Shown here piece after piece: positions 38,674 through 47,882 of a stretch of 64,000 bases of DNA (its first letter is position 1; every line of letters starts with the position of its first letter). The translations under genes and the position numbers were made by a program. The notes under the pieces were generated by a model. That model worked only from the letters and a program-made list of their open reading frames with translations, did not search any database and was not told the DNA's origin. The DNA is from Methanosarcina mazei S-6 (GTDB taxonomy: Archaea > Halobacteriota > Methanosarcinia > Methanosarcinales > Methanosarcinaceae): positions 3,162,001-3,226,000 of the forward strand of contig NZ_CP009512.1 of the NCBI RefSeq assembly GCF_000970205.1, read 5' to 3'.

Positions 38674-39426
38674 ATGTACAATAATATTTCAATATTCACA
38701 ACCGATTCATTATATTCATATATTCTGCTAAAGGATTTTATTCATAACCATCATAAAAATATCAGTGCGATATATATATCCAAACCACTGAAAAGGCAAA
38801 AATATCATAAATTTTTCTTTCGAAAGGTAATAAACGGGTTGGGAATCAGATATTATTTACAACGTGTAATTCACGATATTAAAAACAAAAATAGTGAGAG
38901 CACAATAATTAATCTTGCAAATAAATATAATATTCATACAATTGATGCCCCTAATATAAATGATACAAAAATAGTGAACAAGGTTAGAGAAGATAAAACT
39001 GACATTATTATTTCAGGGTATTTTGATCAAATAATAAAGAAAGATTTAATAAAAATTCCCTCTTTTGGGATATTAAATATACATCTGTCAATGTTGCCAG
39101 AATACAGAGGAGTGAAACCTGTCTTTTGGGTACTCAAAAATAATGAATCTAAGACCGGGATTACAATTCATATTGTAGAGGAAGGCCTAGACACAGGAGA
39201 CATCGTAATCCAAAAAGAAGTAGATATATTATCCAGTGATTCAGTTGACTCCCTAACAAAAAGAATGTCCATAGTAGGAAGTGAAATTCTACAAACTGCA
39301 ATTGAAAATATTCAATTAAACAAACTTGAACTTAAAAAACAAAATTTGGGGTCTGGTTCCTACTATTCACAACCAACTAAAAAAGATCTGACCCATTTTA
39401 AAAAACAAGGGAAAAAGTTCTATTAA
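38674..39426 (+). CDS. sugar N-formyltransferase, Fmt-like
   Basis: This formyltransferase domain protein would transfer a formyl group from 10-formyl-tetrahydrofolate (or a tetrahydromethanopterin analogue) to an amino sugar. The chosen ATG at 38674 begins MYNNISIFTTDS, with GGGG upstream, and gives 250 residues. The catalytic motif NIHLSMLPEYRG has N135 and H137, with D173 in GLDTGDI. There is no tRNA-binding C-terminal domain, arguing against methionyl-tRNA formyltransferase; archaea also initiate without formyl-Met. AT content is high. It follows the aminotransferase gene directly. Confidence 0.87.
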   Translation: MYNNISIFTTDSLYSYILLKDFIHNHHKNISAIYISKPLKRQKYHKFFFRKVINGLGIRYYLQRVIHDIKNKNSESTIINLANKYNIHTIDAPNINDTKIVNKVREDKTDIIISGYFDQIIKKDLIKIPSFGILNIHLSMLPEYRGVKPVFWVLKNNESKTGITIHIVEEGLDTGDIVIQKEVDILSSDSVDSLTKRMSIVGSEILQTAIENIQLNKLELKKQNLGSGSYYSQPTKKDLTHFKKQGKKFY

Positions 39427-39443
39427 ACTTTAGTAGGGATTGG

Positions 39444-40481
39444 ATGAAAAAACTGAAATTGATGCTGGACATCGGGCACCCAAAAGATATTAACACCTTC
39501 AGGAATGTGATCTACCTACTTCATGATCATGGTCATGAAGTAAAAATAGTAGCAAGATCCAAAGAAAATATAAAAGAAATAATAAAGAATTATGGGTTAG
39601 AATGTGATTTTAGTCCTTATTACAAAAATATTATTGGAAAAGTTTTTGGAATTTTAATTAACGATTTATGGCTTTATAAAAAAGCCAAAAAATATGATCC
39701 AGATATTTTTATCAGCTTTGGGTCTCCGTATGCTGCCCATGTTAGTCGACTTCTTGGGAAAATACATTTAGCATATATAGATACCGAAATCGCAGTACCT
39801 GCTATAAAATTAATGTTGCCTTTTACCGATAAAGTATACACGTCTTCAAGTTTTTACACTGACCTTGGACCAAAGCAGGAACGTTTTAACGGATATTACG
39901 AATTAGCATACCTGCATCCAAAGTACTTCATACCAAATCCGGAAGTCCTAAAAAAGTATGACCTAGAAGAATACATCATTCTACGTTTATCAGCTCTGGC
40001 TGCTCATCACGATATAAATGCAACAGGAATGAACTTTAAAACAGAAGAAGAGCTACAAGAATATATAGATCAACTTGAAAAGTACGGGAAAGTATTAATT
40101 TTTTCTGAGACTGCAGAATGGCAGACAATAAAAAATCATCAGTTAAAAATTGATCCTAAAGATTTGCATGACTTGATCTCTTTTTCTTCCCTATGTATCG
40201 GAGAAGGAGCAACAATGGCATCTGAAGCATCCATCTTAGGCACACCTTCAATATATGTATCAAATACTCAACGGGGATACTTGAATGAGCTTGAAAAAAA
40301 ATATGGATTAGCATATACGGTCCAAAAAAGAGATGAAGGTCTGCAAAAAGCAATTGAAATTTTAGAGAATAAATCCTTTAAAAAGGAATGGAATCTAAAG
40401 AGAGACAGAATGTTAAGCGAAAAGATAGATATTGTCAAATTTGTTGTGAAAAGCATTGAATCATATGTAAACACAAAATAA
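39444..40481 (+). CDS. DUF354 family glycosyltransferase-like protein
   Basis: This 345-residue protein has the archaeal DUF354 layout, a GT-B-like fold related to UDP-GlcNAc 2-epimerase and MurG. The N-terminal LMLDIGHPKDINTFRNVIYL is diagnostic. The C-terminal half contains IGEGATMASEASILGTPSIY, a nucleotide-sugar binding loop. It starts 17 bases after the formyltransferase. It may transfer or epimerise a sugar; the substrate is unknown. Confidence 0.83.
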   Translation: MKKLKLMLDIGHPKDINTFRNVIYLLHDHGHEVKIVARSKENIKEIIKNYGLECDFSPYYKNIIGKVFGILINDLWLYKKAKKYDPDIFISFGSPYAAHVSRLLGKIHLAYIDTEIAVPAIKLMLPFTDKVYTSSSFYTDLGPKQERFNGYYELAYLHPKYFIPNPEVLKKYDLEEYIILRLSALAAHHDINATGMNFKTEEELQEYIDQLEKYGKVLIFSETAEWQTIKNHQLKIDPKDLHDLISFSSLCIGEGATMASEASILGTPSIYVSNTQRGYLNELEKKYGLAYTVQKRDEGLQKAIEILENKSFKKEWNLKRDRMLSEKIDIVKFVVKSIESYVNTK

Positions 40482-40665
40482 CAAAAAACTAACAAAATAC
40501 ATAATTATCGAAAAAATAGCAGAATCTGATAATAATATTAAATATTATACTGAAACTGAATTCAACCTATAATTTTTGTAGCTTATTACAGCTGAAGGGA
40601 ACTGAAGATTTGTCAATGCAGTTTACTTAAAATAAAAGAATAATTCCCAGCAAAGTAGGAGTAAG

Positions 40666-41559
40666 ATGACTAGAAAATCTAATTATGTTTTAATGACCCC
40701 ATGTAAAAATGAGGAAAAATCTCTTCCAAAACTTGCGGAATCCATAATTAATCAAACATTAACACCTAACCTCTGGCTTATTATAAATGACAATAGTACA
40801 GATAATTCTCCCGAAATATTAAGAGAGCTTGAAAAAGAAAATAGCTGGATTCGTGTAGTCACCTCTAAGGGAACTAAAAGAGATCTAAGTTTTCATTACG
40901 CAAAAGTGGTTAATGATGGGTTCTCGTTGATCCTACAAAAAAGTTCTATCGAAAAAATCTCCTTTGAATATATGGGTCTTATTGATGCAGATATGATATT
41001 AGAGAACAATTTTTTTGAAAAGATAATAGATAGGTTTGAGAAAAACCCCAGTCTAGGTATTGCCAGTGGAAATGCAGTATATTACAATGGTGATAAATTA
41101 ATTGCTGAAGAAGGCAGAGAAAATCTTCCCATTGGTGGCTTGAGAGTCTGGAAGAAAGAATGCTTTATAGAAACAGGAGGCTTTCCAATAAGCTACTCCG
41201 CAGATTCCGTATCAAATGTTCTAGCTATTTTACGTGGCTGGGACACAAAAAAATTCAATGATATTGTAGGAATTCAAACAAGAAGAACCAGCAGCGCTGA
41301 AGGTTTATGGAAAGGATACAGGACTAAAGGCGAATCCGACTATTACAGAGATTATCATCCTCTCTATGTTATTTTCAAGTTTATAAAATATAGTCTAACA
41401 AGTCCTTCATATATAGGAATTGCATATTTAGGAGGGTATATAAGAGGGATTATAAAAATTAGAAATAAGATCGACATTCCAGAAGTTAGAAAATACTATC
41501 GAAATAAACACCTTGAAGTTGGAAGGTACTATGCAGGGAAATTCAAGTTCAAACTTTGA
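40666..41559 (+). CDS. family 2 glycosyltransferase
   Basis: This GT-A fold transferase of 297 residues begins MTRKSNYVLMTPCKNEEKSL. The nucleotide-binding NDNSTDNSPEIL and the DxD-type motif IDADMIL (about 105-111) are clear. There is no C-terminal membrane helix. The ATG has GGAG four bases upstream. It overlaps the next gene by 29 bases, so both belong to one transcript. Confidence 0.88.
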   Translation: MTRKSNYVLMTPCKNEEKSLPKLAESIINQTLTPNLWLIINDNSTDNSPEILRELEKENSWIRVVTSKGTKRDLSFHYAKVVNDGFSLILQKSSIEKISFEYMGLIDADMILENNFFEKIIDRFEKNPSLGIASGNAVYYNGDKLIAEEGRENLPIGGLRVWKKECFIETGGFPISYSADSVSNVLAILRGWDTKKFNDIVGIQTRRTSSAEGLWKGYRTKGESDYYRDYHPLYVIFKFIKYSLTSPSYIGIAYLGGYIRGIIKIRNKIDIPEVRKYYRNKHLEVGRYYAGKFKFKL

Positions 41560-43072
41560 TATTCAATATAATCCAAGTAGAAGAACCAAATTTCTGTTAA
41601 TGGGTTTGTTATTAGCATTGAATATCATAATTAGAATCCCCAGCATACCACATGAAAAAGGTTATGATTCCTTCTTTATACATAACTTAGCAAATTCATT
41701 AACAATATTTGGTTCTGCAAAATGGTGGATAAACTGGTTGTCTGTCTTTGGATTTTACCCGGATTCATATTCCAGTGCTGTACCTTTCACTCTTTCTGGA
41801 ATGTCCCAAGTAATGGGAATTGAAATGGAAAAAACAATTCTATTATTTTGTATAATTATAGGGATTTTTGGAATATGTACCATATATGTTTTTGCAGAAC
41901 GTATTTACAATAGCTTTCAGTTTAAATATATAATGAGTCTATTTTTGTCTCTAGCGCCAGGTTTCATGTTATTTACCACATGGGAAGTAAGTACCAGAGG
42001 ACAATTTATAGTTTTTTTCCCATTATTCCTTTACATATTATTGAAAGAAGAGTTCAAATTTAAAAAATATATTTTATTACCTACTTGTCTTATATTTATT
42101 TTTTCGACCCATCATTATGCATTTTTTTTAGTACCAATTAGTATAATATACATATTCCTTAAAGCTATTCAGAATGTGAAACCGGAACTCTTCAAGATAT
42201 CATATCTAAATTATGTACTTTTAGTATTCTTTTTAATAGCTCTAACATGTCCTTTCTTTACAGGATTATTCATATCATCTGGATCGAGATATACATGGAT
42301 ATTGAATGCCATAATTACAAATATAAGACAAACCGGACCATTAGTACTGTTTATACCAGGAGGCTTAGCTTACTTATTCCTAAAAAAGAAGACTTTTGAA
42401 GGAATGTTCATGTGCCTAACTATAACTGTGTTGGCTCCAATATTCTATTCTCAAATATATGGACCATTCGTACTCATACTTATTAGTATTTTTATAATAA
42501 GCATTGCGTTTAATAATTCATTAAAACTTATGATCACTCATAAGAGCAAATTACTGACAATAGGTATTGTAGCAACCATTCTTCTTTTTGTATCATTTTC
42601 AAGCTTTTACAACCATTATCGAACTGGAAGTTCAGATTCTTTTTGGTATATGCAAGAAAGCACTTATGCTTCTGGCACATGGGCAAAAAATCATATCCCT
42701 GAGAATGCTCGTGGATTGGATACAGGAATGGAAACTTCCCGATTTCTTGCAATATCAGAAGCACATCCAATAACTACATCTGAAGATATTTTAAATCTAG
42801 TTTATGGTTGGACGAACGAAAGCGATATTGTTAGCGTAAAGAATTCACCTTTAAGTTTACAATATTATTTTGAAGGACCATATTCTAAAGGCGGTAGCTC
42901 ATTCTCTGGAAAAATGGAGTGGATAAAATACGCTGGAACGAGTGGAAGTCTTAGAAACTTTGATTATTTTATTCAAGATAAATACCAGTATAAACCAATA
43001 ATTGACAAGGTAAAGATCGAATCAAACTTAATCTATGACAGCCCTCGGATTTCTATCTGGGAAATAGCGTAA
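41531..43072 (+). CDS. GT-C-like membrane glycosyltransferase or oligosaccharyltransferase-like protein
   Basis: The product is a 513-residue multipass membrane protein with about ten hydrophobic helices in residues 20-360 and a C-terminal soluble domain. Residue pattern KGYDSFFIHNLANSL after the first helix resembles the acidic first loop of GT-C enzymes, and FTTWEVSTRGQF and STHHYAFFLVP are typical loop signatures. These use lipid-linked sugars outside the membrane. The ATG at 41531 has AGGT upstream and lies inside the preceding GT2 gene. It is the last gene of the operon. Specific function unknown. Confidence 0.78.
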   Translation: MQGNSSSNFDIQYNPSRRTKFLLMGLLLALNIIIRIPSIPHEKGYDSFFIHNLANSLTIFGSAKWWINWLSVFGFYPDSYSSAVPFTLSGMSQVMGIEMEKTILLFCIIIGIFGICTIYVFAERIYNSFQFKYIMSLFLSLAPGFMLFTTWEVSTRGQFIVFFPLFLYILLKEEFKFKKYILLPTCLIFIFSTHHYAFFLVPISIIYIFLKAIQNVKPELFKISYLNYVLLVFFLIALTCPFFTGLFISSGSRYTWILNAIITNIRQTGPLVLFIPGGLAYLFLKKKTFEGMFMCLTITVLAPIFYSQIYGPFVLILISIFIISIAFNNSLKLMITHKSKLLTIGIVATILLFVSFSSFYNHYRTGSSDSFWYMQESTYASGTWAKNHIPENARGLDTGMETSRFLAISEAHPITTSEDILNLVYGWTNESDIVSVKNSPLSLQYYFEGPYSKGGSSFSGKMEWIKYAGTSGSLRNFDYFIQDKYQYKPIIDKVKIESNLIYDSPRISIWEIA

Positions 43073-43480
43073 TAAGAGAATGTTAGACTAATTTGAGTAG
43101 GTATCAACAATTCTAGTATCAATTTATTTTATATTAATAAGGATTCCAGATCACATTACATAGGACTTACGCATTTGAGATTCAAAATCAGGGCCAGTGG
43201 ACCTTGCTGTGAAATCGTTGGTTTAGACAGTTGAAGGTTTAGAGCCATTGTTTTTCAGTTCAACCGCGTAAGTCCTAATTACAGACAAAAACACGAATAA
43301 TTACTAAAATTGAAAATATTAAGACTTGACATTGAATTTTAGATAAAATCAAAAATCATAAATAGTAAAATTTTGCAGGTTATTGGCATATTTGCTTAGG
43401 AAATACGGATAGATTAGGACAGAAAAAAGCGCTTTTTAATATTGATTACTTATAATTAGATAATAAAAAATAGGGATAGA
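43073..43480. other. spacer with a miniature inverted-repeat element
   Basis: Apart from the 117-base element at 43161-43277, the spacer is AT-rich and holds no gene. The last 100 bases carry the promoter of the following glycosyltransferase, whose ATG has GGGA five bases upstream. Confidence 0.6.
43161..43277. mobile_element. 117-bp miniature inverted-repeat element with 6-bp target duplication
   Basis: The ends are perfect 12-bp inverted repeats, TAGGACTTACGC and GCGTAAGTCCTA, with imperfect similarity continuing inward for about 15 bases. The flanks carry ATTACA directly at both sides (43155-43160 and 43278-43283), as expected of a target-site duplication. There is no coding sequence, so it must depend on a transposase elsewhere. 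Confidence 0.85.
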
Positions 43481-44626
43481 ATGGAAGACTCTTCACAAAA
43501 TATATGTTTACTCTCAGTTTGTGACGCAACTCCTAATAGTTTTGGTTCGTTTGAAGAGTTTTTAGTTACATTATCAGAAAAACTCAAACAAGACGGATGG
43601 ATGCATGTAATTATTTTCAGAGAAAGACCTATTGAAGAAGTAGAAAAATCCCTTTTGAACCAAAATGCACAAATAAGGATTATGAAACCCTCAAAACTTG
43701 GAATAATTAATTTTGTACAATTATATCAGATAATAAAGGAAATCCAACCAAACTATGTACATTTTCATTTTTATCCGATTTTTTCTGTGGTGAACTACTT
43801 ATCATTTTTATTTAATATAAAAATAATATACACTGACCATATGGGTAGCAGAAAACCAAAATCAACATTCAAAAAAATCATGCGAAAACCATACTACTTT
43901 ACATATTCGAAACTGTATAGTTGTGGTATTGAAAAAGTTGTTTGCGTTTCCGAGTTTGTTAAATTAAAATACTTTAAAGAATACGGAATAAATCCCAAAA
44001 AAATGTGCGTTATCCATAATGGAATTAATACAATAAGGTTCCAAAAAAAGTCAGATATAAAAGAAATAAGGGAAAAATACAACCTAAAGGAAAAAATAAT
44101 AGTCACCTGTATAGGCTTGAGATTTGACAAAGGTCCTCATTGCCTGATCAAAGCTGCCCCATTAATACTTCAAAAAATTCCAAACATAAAGTTTGTTTTA
44201 GTAGGAGGCGGAGATTTCAGGGATTACCTGGAAAAGTTAATCGAGGATCAAAAAATAAAGGACCATGTTTTGATTACAGGAATTGTGACAGATGTCACAG
44301 ACATTTATAATATTTCTTCTTGTGTGGTAGTTCCTTCAGTATGCGAAGAAGCCTTTTGTTTTATTGTAGCCGAAGCTATGGCTATGGAAATACCTGTTGT
44401 TGCATTTGATTCTGGTGCAATAAAAGAGGTCGTTCATAATGAATCACAGATAGTACCCAAAAACTATACATTGCTAGCGGATAGAGTAGTCGAAGTGCTT
44501 TCAGAAGAAGATGATATTTTCCGTAAGAAAGAAATGAGAAATCACATTATTGAGAATTTTCCTCTTGAAAAGTGTGTGAATGAATATTTCCAATTATATA
44601 AAAATATATCACAAAACAAAAAATAG
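43481..44626 (+). CDS. family 4 glycosyltransferase
   Basis: This GT-B fold retaining glycosyltransferase of 381 residues has the C-terminal Rossmann domain with LRFDKGPHCLIKAAPLIL, the VLVGGGDFRDYL loop and the nucleotide-binding motif SVCEEAFCFIVAEAMAMEIP (Glu-x7-Glu pattern, near residue 290). The N-terminal domain has FGSFEEFLVTLSEKL. It lies alone downstream of the miniature element and probably adds a sugar to the surface glycan or S-layer oligosaccharide. Confidence 0.88.
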   Translation: MEDSSQNICLLSVCDATPNSFGSFEEFLVTLSEKLKQDGWMHVIIFRERPIEEVEKSLLNQNAQIRIMKPSKLGIINFVQLYQIIKEIQPNYVHFHFYPIFSVVNYLSFLFNIKIIYTDHMGSRKPKSTFKKIMRKPYYFTYSKLYSCGIEKVVCVSEFVKLKYFKEYGINPKKMCVIHNGINTIRFQKKSDIKEIREKYNLKEKIIVTCIGLRFDKGPHCLIKAAPLILQKIPNIKFVLVGGGDFRDYLEKLIEDQKIKDHVLITGIVTDVTDIYNISSCVVVPSVCEEAFCFIVAEAMAMEIPVVAFDSGAIKEVVHNESQIVPKNYTLLADRVVEVLSEEDDIFRKKEMRNHIIENFPLEKCVNEYFQLYKNISQNKK

Positions 44627-44858
44627 ATTGTCAAGTAATAAACCGCACAAAAACCGGAAGGTATATTCTCATGGTAAAAGACTTTAAAAAACCAGCTATG
44701 GTAAAAAGGCTCTTAAAATACTTGTAATAAATATTTCCTTCACATTCAAATATTTCATATTCAAAAACCATAGAGACACAATGAACAAAAAAGCAAGATA
44801 GAAACTTTTAATAAAAATATAGTTGAAGGGAAAAAACAACTATTCCAGTAATCATTAA

Positions 44859-45569
44859 TTATTCTTTTCTACATCCAATGATGGCAATAATACCAAGAAT
44901 TGAAACTACAGGCAAAGCAATAGAAGGAAACTCTGGAATCTCACCTCCAAATTCTATGAGTTTCTCTGCACGCACATCATTACCTCCATATGGAACGCTC
45001 ACTTTTAAAATACTAGGTTTATAATAATCAGGTAGGCTTACAACAAAGTTCGCTATTCCTTTATCATCTATTAGTGCTTCACCTTGACAAAGAACGTCAC
45101 GTGGATCTCCTACTTCATAGTATAAAGTTCGATGAAATGAGGGATTCGATACATGAACAGAAACAGTAAAATCCTGATTGTATACTGGGTTACTTGGATT
45201 TATGGTTATACTATCAATTGAAGGTTTATAAATATTTATATATTGTTGTCCGGTCAGTACAATGTTGCCTTGACTATCATGTATAAGATAACGTAACGTA
45301 CTTGGTTCAGTGGAATAGTAATCCATTATCGATACATCAAAATTCGCTATCCCCTCACTGTCAATTGGTGCATAACCCGACCCTTCAGTCATCCCCCCAA
45401 TTGAATAGATCATAAACCCTCCTTCTGGAGGGTTCAAAATATGAACAAAAATAGTAAATTCTTCATTATATATTGGATTACTTGGGTTTGTATATATACT
45501 ACTAATTGAAGTTTGGTCAGCGCTTGCAGTGCTCACTAACGCCACTATTAATAAAACTGTTACTCCCAA
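44859..45569 (-). CDS. PEF-CTERM surface protein with two repeated Ig-like domains; start unclear
   Basis: This 236-residue secreted protein has two similar domains of about 90 residues (from ISSIYTNPSNPIYNEEFTIF and from IDSITINPSNPVYNQDFTVS). The PEF-CTERM tail begins at about residue 212 (PEFPSIALPVVS...). The TTG at 45569 is the first candidate start, but the frame stays open upstream to about 45620. It would give a complete signal peptide, KNHTLIRVLGV before the hydrophobic stretch, if an ATA codon (about 45599) were the start. No ATG or GTG is present before the upstream stop. So either a non-standard start is used or the gene has lost its start. Confidence 0.75.
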   Translation of the reverse strand: MGVTVLLIVALVSTASADQTSISSIYTNPSNPIYNEEFTIFVHILNPPEGGFMIYSIGGMTEGSGYAPIDSEGIANFDVSIMDYYSTEPSTLRYLIHDSQGNIVLTGQQYINIYKPSIDSITINPSNPVYNQDFTVSVHVSNPSFHRTLYYEVGDPRDVLCQGEALIDDKGIANFVVSLPDYYKPSILKVSVPYGGNDVRAEKLIEFGGEIPEFPSIALPVVSILGIIAIIGCRKE

Positions 45570-45954
45570 AACCCTAATGAGAGTATGATTTTTTTGTATT
45601 TTATTAGATGCTGTCTCTTTCGTCTAAGATCCCTTCGTTATACTTTCAGCAACTTTATCTAATTAAACTTTGCTTTTTTGTTCCAGAAATTATAAATATT
45701 AACAAATTATTACAATATATTTGAAAACTGAGAATAAATATACACAAATATAAAAAGTGTAAAGTAATTAAGGAAAAAAAAGGCAAAATTACAAATTAAA
45801 ATTATTATTAAGATGATCAGGAAAAAAGACAGGATAAGCAACCTTAAGTCGTGCACAATAGTTATATGTTACAAGTTCAGAGTTTGATTAAGATTGAACT
45901 CAATAAGACCATAAATCCAAATATTTATAAATAAATTGAACATTATAAATTTTT
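45570..45954. promoter_or_regulatory. divergent spacer before the 45955 glycosyltransferase
   Basis: AT-rich, no gene beyond the frame extension noted for the PEF-CTERM protein. A TATA-like TTTATAAATA at 45924-45933 lies about 22-31 bases before the ATG at 45955, and there is no ribosome binding site, so this gene may be leaderless. Confidence 0.5.
45924..45933 (+). promoter_or_regulatory. TATA-like box, probable leaderless transcript
   Basis: TTTATAAATA lies 22-31 bases before the ATG of the 45955 glycosyltransferase. With archaeal spacing the start of transcription falls close to the ATG, consistent with the lack of a visible ribosome binding site. Confidence 0.45.
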
Positions 45955-47088
45955 ATGTTTGAAGTTGTATACTATTATCCTATCAAGAACGGTGCGCCTT
46001 CAGAAGTGGGTAGGAATTTATTATTGGGACTTTTAAACAAGAGATTGTCTTTTAAAATTTTGTTATTCTCTCAGTATAAAAAAGAAAATCAATGCCTAGA
46101 AAAAAAGTACACTAATTTAGATGTACTGTCCTTTCTTGACTTACTCAGATTAAATAAGAGTTATATTGTTCACTTTTCTGTAGAGCCACTTACATTTCCA
46201 AACAGAAAATTTTTGCTATACTTAGTGTCAATTACAAATAAAAAGATGTTTAGAAGAAATAAATTAATAATTAATTATCATGGAGATCCAAGAACTGAAT
46301 TCGAAATCAAATTAAAGAATAGAAGCTATTTGGCTTGTCTTTTGTTATTACCGGATTACTTATTGACTTCCTTTATAATGAAAAATGCCGATGCCATTGT
46401 TGTTAATTCTTACTCAATGAAAGAACTACTTCATTCAAGGTATAATATCTCGAATTTAGTTGTAATTCCAAATGCTTTGGATAACTCTTGGAGAAATGAA
46501 AATAAAACTCTAGATCTGAAAAATAAAAAGAATACAGTGAATTTATTTTATCACGGAAGACTTGCTCCTGAGAAGGGAGTTGACTTACTGATTAAAGCTT
46601 TTTCCTATAATTCTAGGAAAGGAGAAATTCAATTAAAACTCTATCTTGCAGGGCCTCAAGGAGATAAAAAATATGTAGGCTTTCTCAAGAATTTATGCAT
46701 AGACTTAGGAATTGATAAAGATGTAATATTTTTGGGATCTTTACCGATAACACAATTGAGATCATATTTAAACTCTGTTGACGCTGCAATTTATCCTTCA
46801 AGATATGAGCCATTTTCACTTGCAATTTTGGAGGCTTTTAGAATTGTAAATGGCCCTGTTTTTTATTCGAATAAAAGCGGAATAAATGACTTCGTGATAA
46901 AGGAAGGTTATAAATTTTACACGTTTGAGCCTTCAGTAAAGGAAATTGCGAATGCTATTAAAATGTTACTAGAAAAAAGTTACGATAATAAGATATTATA
47001 TAAACAGAAAGAATTTGCTGCTATGTACACATGGGAAAAAATAGCCGATAGATATATAGAATTGTACAAAGAAATGCAGAATCAATGA
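45955..47088 (+). CDS. family 4 glycosyltransferase
   Basis: A GT-B fold protein of 377 residues. The C-terminal domain has YHGRLAPEKGVDLLIKAFSY, FLGSLPITQLRSYLNSVDAA and the PSRYEPFSLAILEAF motif, the Glu-x7-Glu equivalent. It lies outside the polysaccharide operon, divergent from a PEF-CTERM gene. AT content is high and codon use follows the neighbours. The substrate is unknown. Confidence 0.87.
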   Translation: MFEVVYYYPIKNGAPSEVGRNLLLGLLNKRLSFKILLFSQYKKENQCLEKKYTNLDVLSFLDLLRLNKSYIVHFSVEPLTFPNRKFLLYLVSITNKKMFRRNKLIINYHGDPRTEFEIKLKNRSYLACLLLLPDYLLTSFIMKNADAIVVNSYSMKELLHSRYNISNLVVIPNALDNSWRNENKTLDLKNKKNTVNLFYHGRLAPEKGVDLLIKAFSYNSRKGEIQLKLYLAGPQGDKKYVGFLKNLCIDLGIDKDVIFLGSLPITQLRSYLNSVDAAIYPSRYEPFSLAILEAFRIVNGPVFYSNKSGINDFVIKEGYKFYTFEPSVKEIANAIKMLLEKSYDNKILYKQKEFAAMYTWEKIADRYIELYKEMQNQ

Positions 47089-47211
47089 ATAATCATTCTG
47101 CGTGTCAGTTTTCATATTCATATGAGGGATATAAGCCAGTGATGTACAGCTAATTCATGATACCAAAATTATCTACTTTAGTCTAAGAGAGAATTTCCTC
47201 TCTGTTACGTC

Positions 47212-47361
47212 CTAAGAGTTCAAGAGTTCTATAAAGAACTCTTCATGAAACTTTTCAAGATTTAAGATATCGAGAATCTCTTTCTGATTTAACCATTTAC
47301 CAGCTTCTTTGATACTTCTTTTTTTTGAAAAAAAAGAGCATATAGGGTTTCCAAGTTCCAT
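47212..47361 (-). pseudogene. short open frame or coding relic, 49 residues
   Basis: An intact frame from ATG at 47361 to TAG at 47212. It reads MELGNPICSFFSKKRSIKEA and continues with helical sequence GKWLNQKEILDILNLEKFHE. No ribosome binding site or neighbour supports it. It may be the remnant of a larger gene, or a small protein. I do not recognise the family. Confidence 0.3.
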
Positions 47362-47406
47362 ACTACGAATAATATAAAACCTTATAAGCCATCTATAAAC
47401 CGAGAA

Positions 47407-47523
47407 TCACTGTCCATTTGCTATAATGTCCGCAGACCCATTATAGCCTAATTCTGTACCTTTTGGTTTAAGCGTGTCAACCCGTTTTCGCCCATTGACT
47501 TCACGATTCTTACGAGGATTCCT
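47407..47523 (-). pseudogene. coding relic, 39 codons, no start
   Basis: The frame reads RNPRKNREVNGRKRVDTLKP and continues KGTELGYNGSADIIANGQ to a stop at 47407-47409. It begins just after an in-frame stop and has no initiation codon. The basic, glycine-containing sequence looks like a truncated protein-coding end, possibly of a mobile element. Family unknown. Confidence 0.3.
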
Positions 47524-47882
47524 TTATGTTCTTCATAGTATCTTTATTCTAACCAATTATCAAAGTCAAGTTCCTTGAGTTCTTGGTATTGTCATGTGAG
47601 CTTCAAACACAAACATAACCATTTATGCATGTCACAGTAGGATTACCTCTAATGGAAAGGTAGCTTATGACGCAATTCATTGTATAGCTTCTTGTCGCAC
47701 CTGCGGAAAGTCAGTTGAAAAAGCGAAGATACAGATTTTCAGGAGAACTTCTGTAAAAGTGAAGAGAATTTCGAAAAACCCCAGTTTATGACTGGTTGCT
47801 TATAAATGGGATATAAGCAGCTTCTTAAAATTAGAGGTTTTTTGAAATTCTCTGAAATTTAAGGAAGGATCGATAATTGTTC

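Larger units (their letters stand above)
47089..47882. other. spacer with coding relics
   Basis: No complete gene. Two short minus-strand frames (47212-47361 and 47407-47523) look like relics. The rest has no recognisable feature. This marks the junction to the GC-richer polysaccharide island. Confidence 0.5.

Noticed and set aside
38674-39426. Methionyl-tRNA formyltransferase
   Set aside because: The catalytic domain matches, but the tRNA-binding C-terminal domain is missing, the gene sits in a sugar operon, and archaea initiate with unformylated Met.
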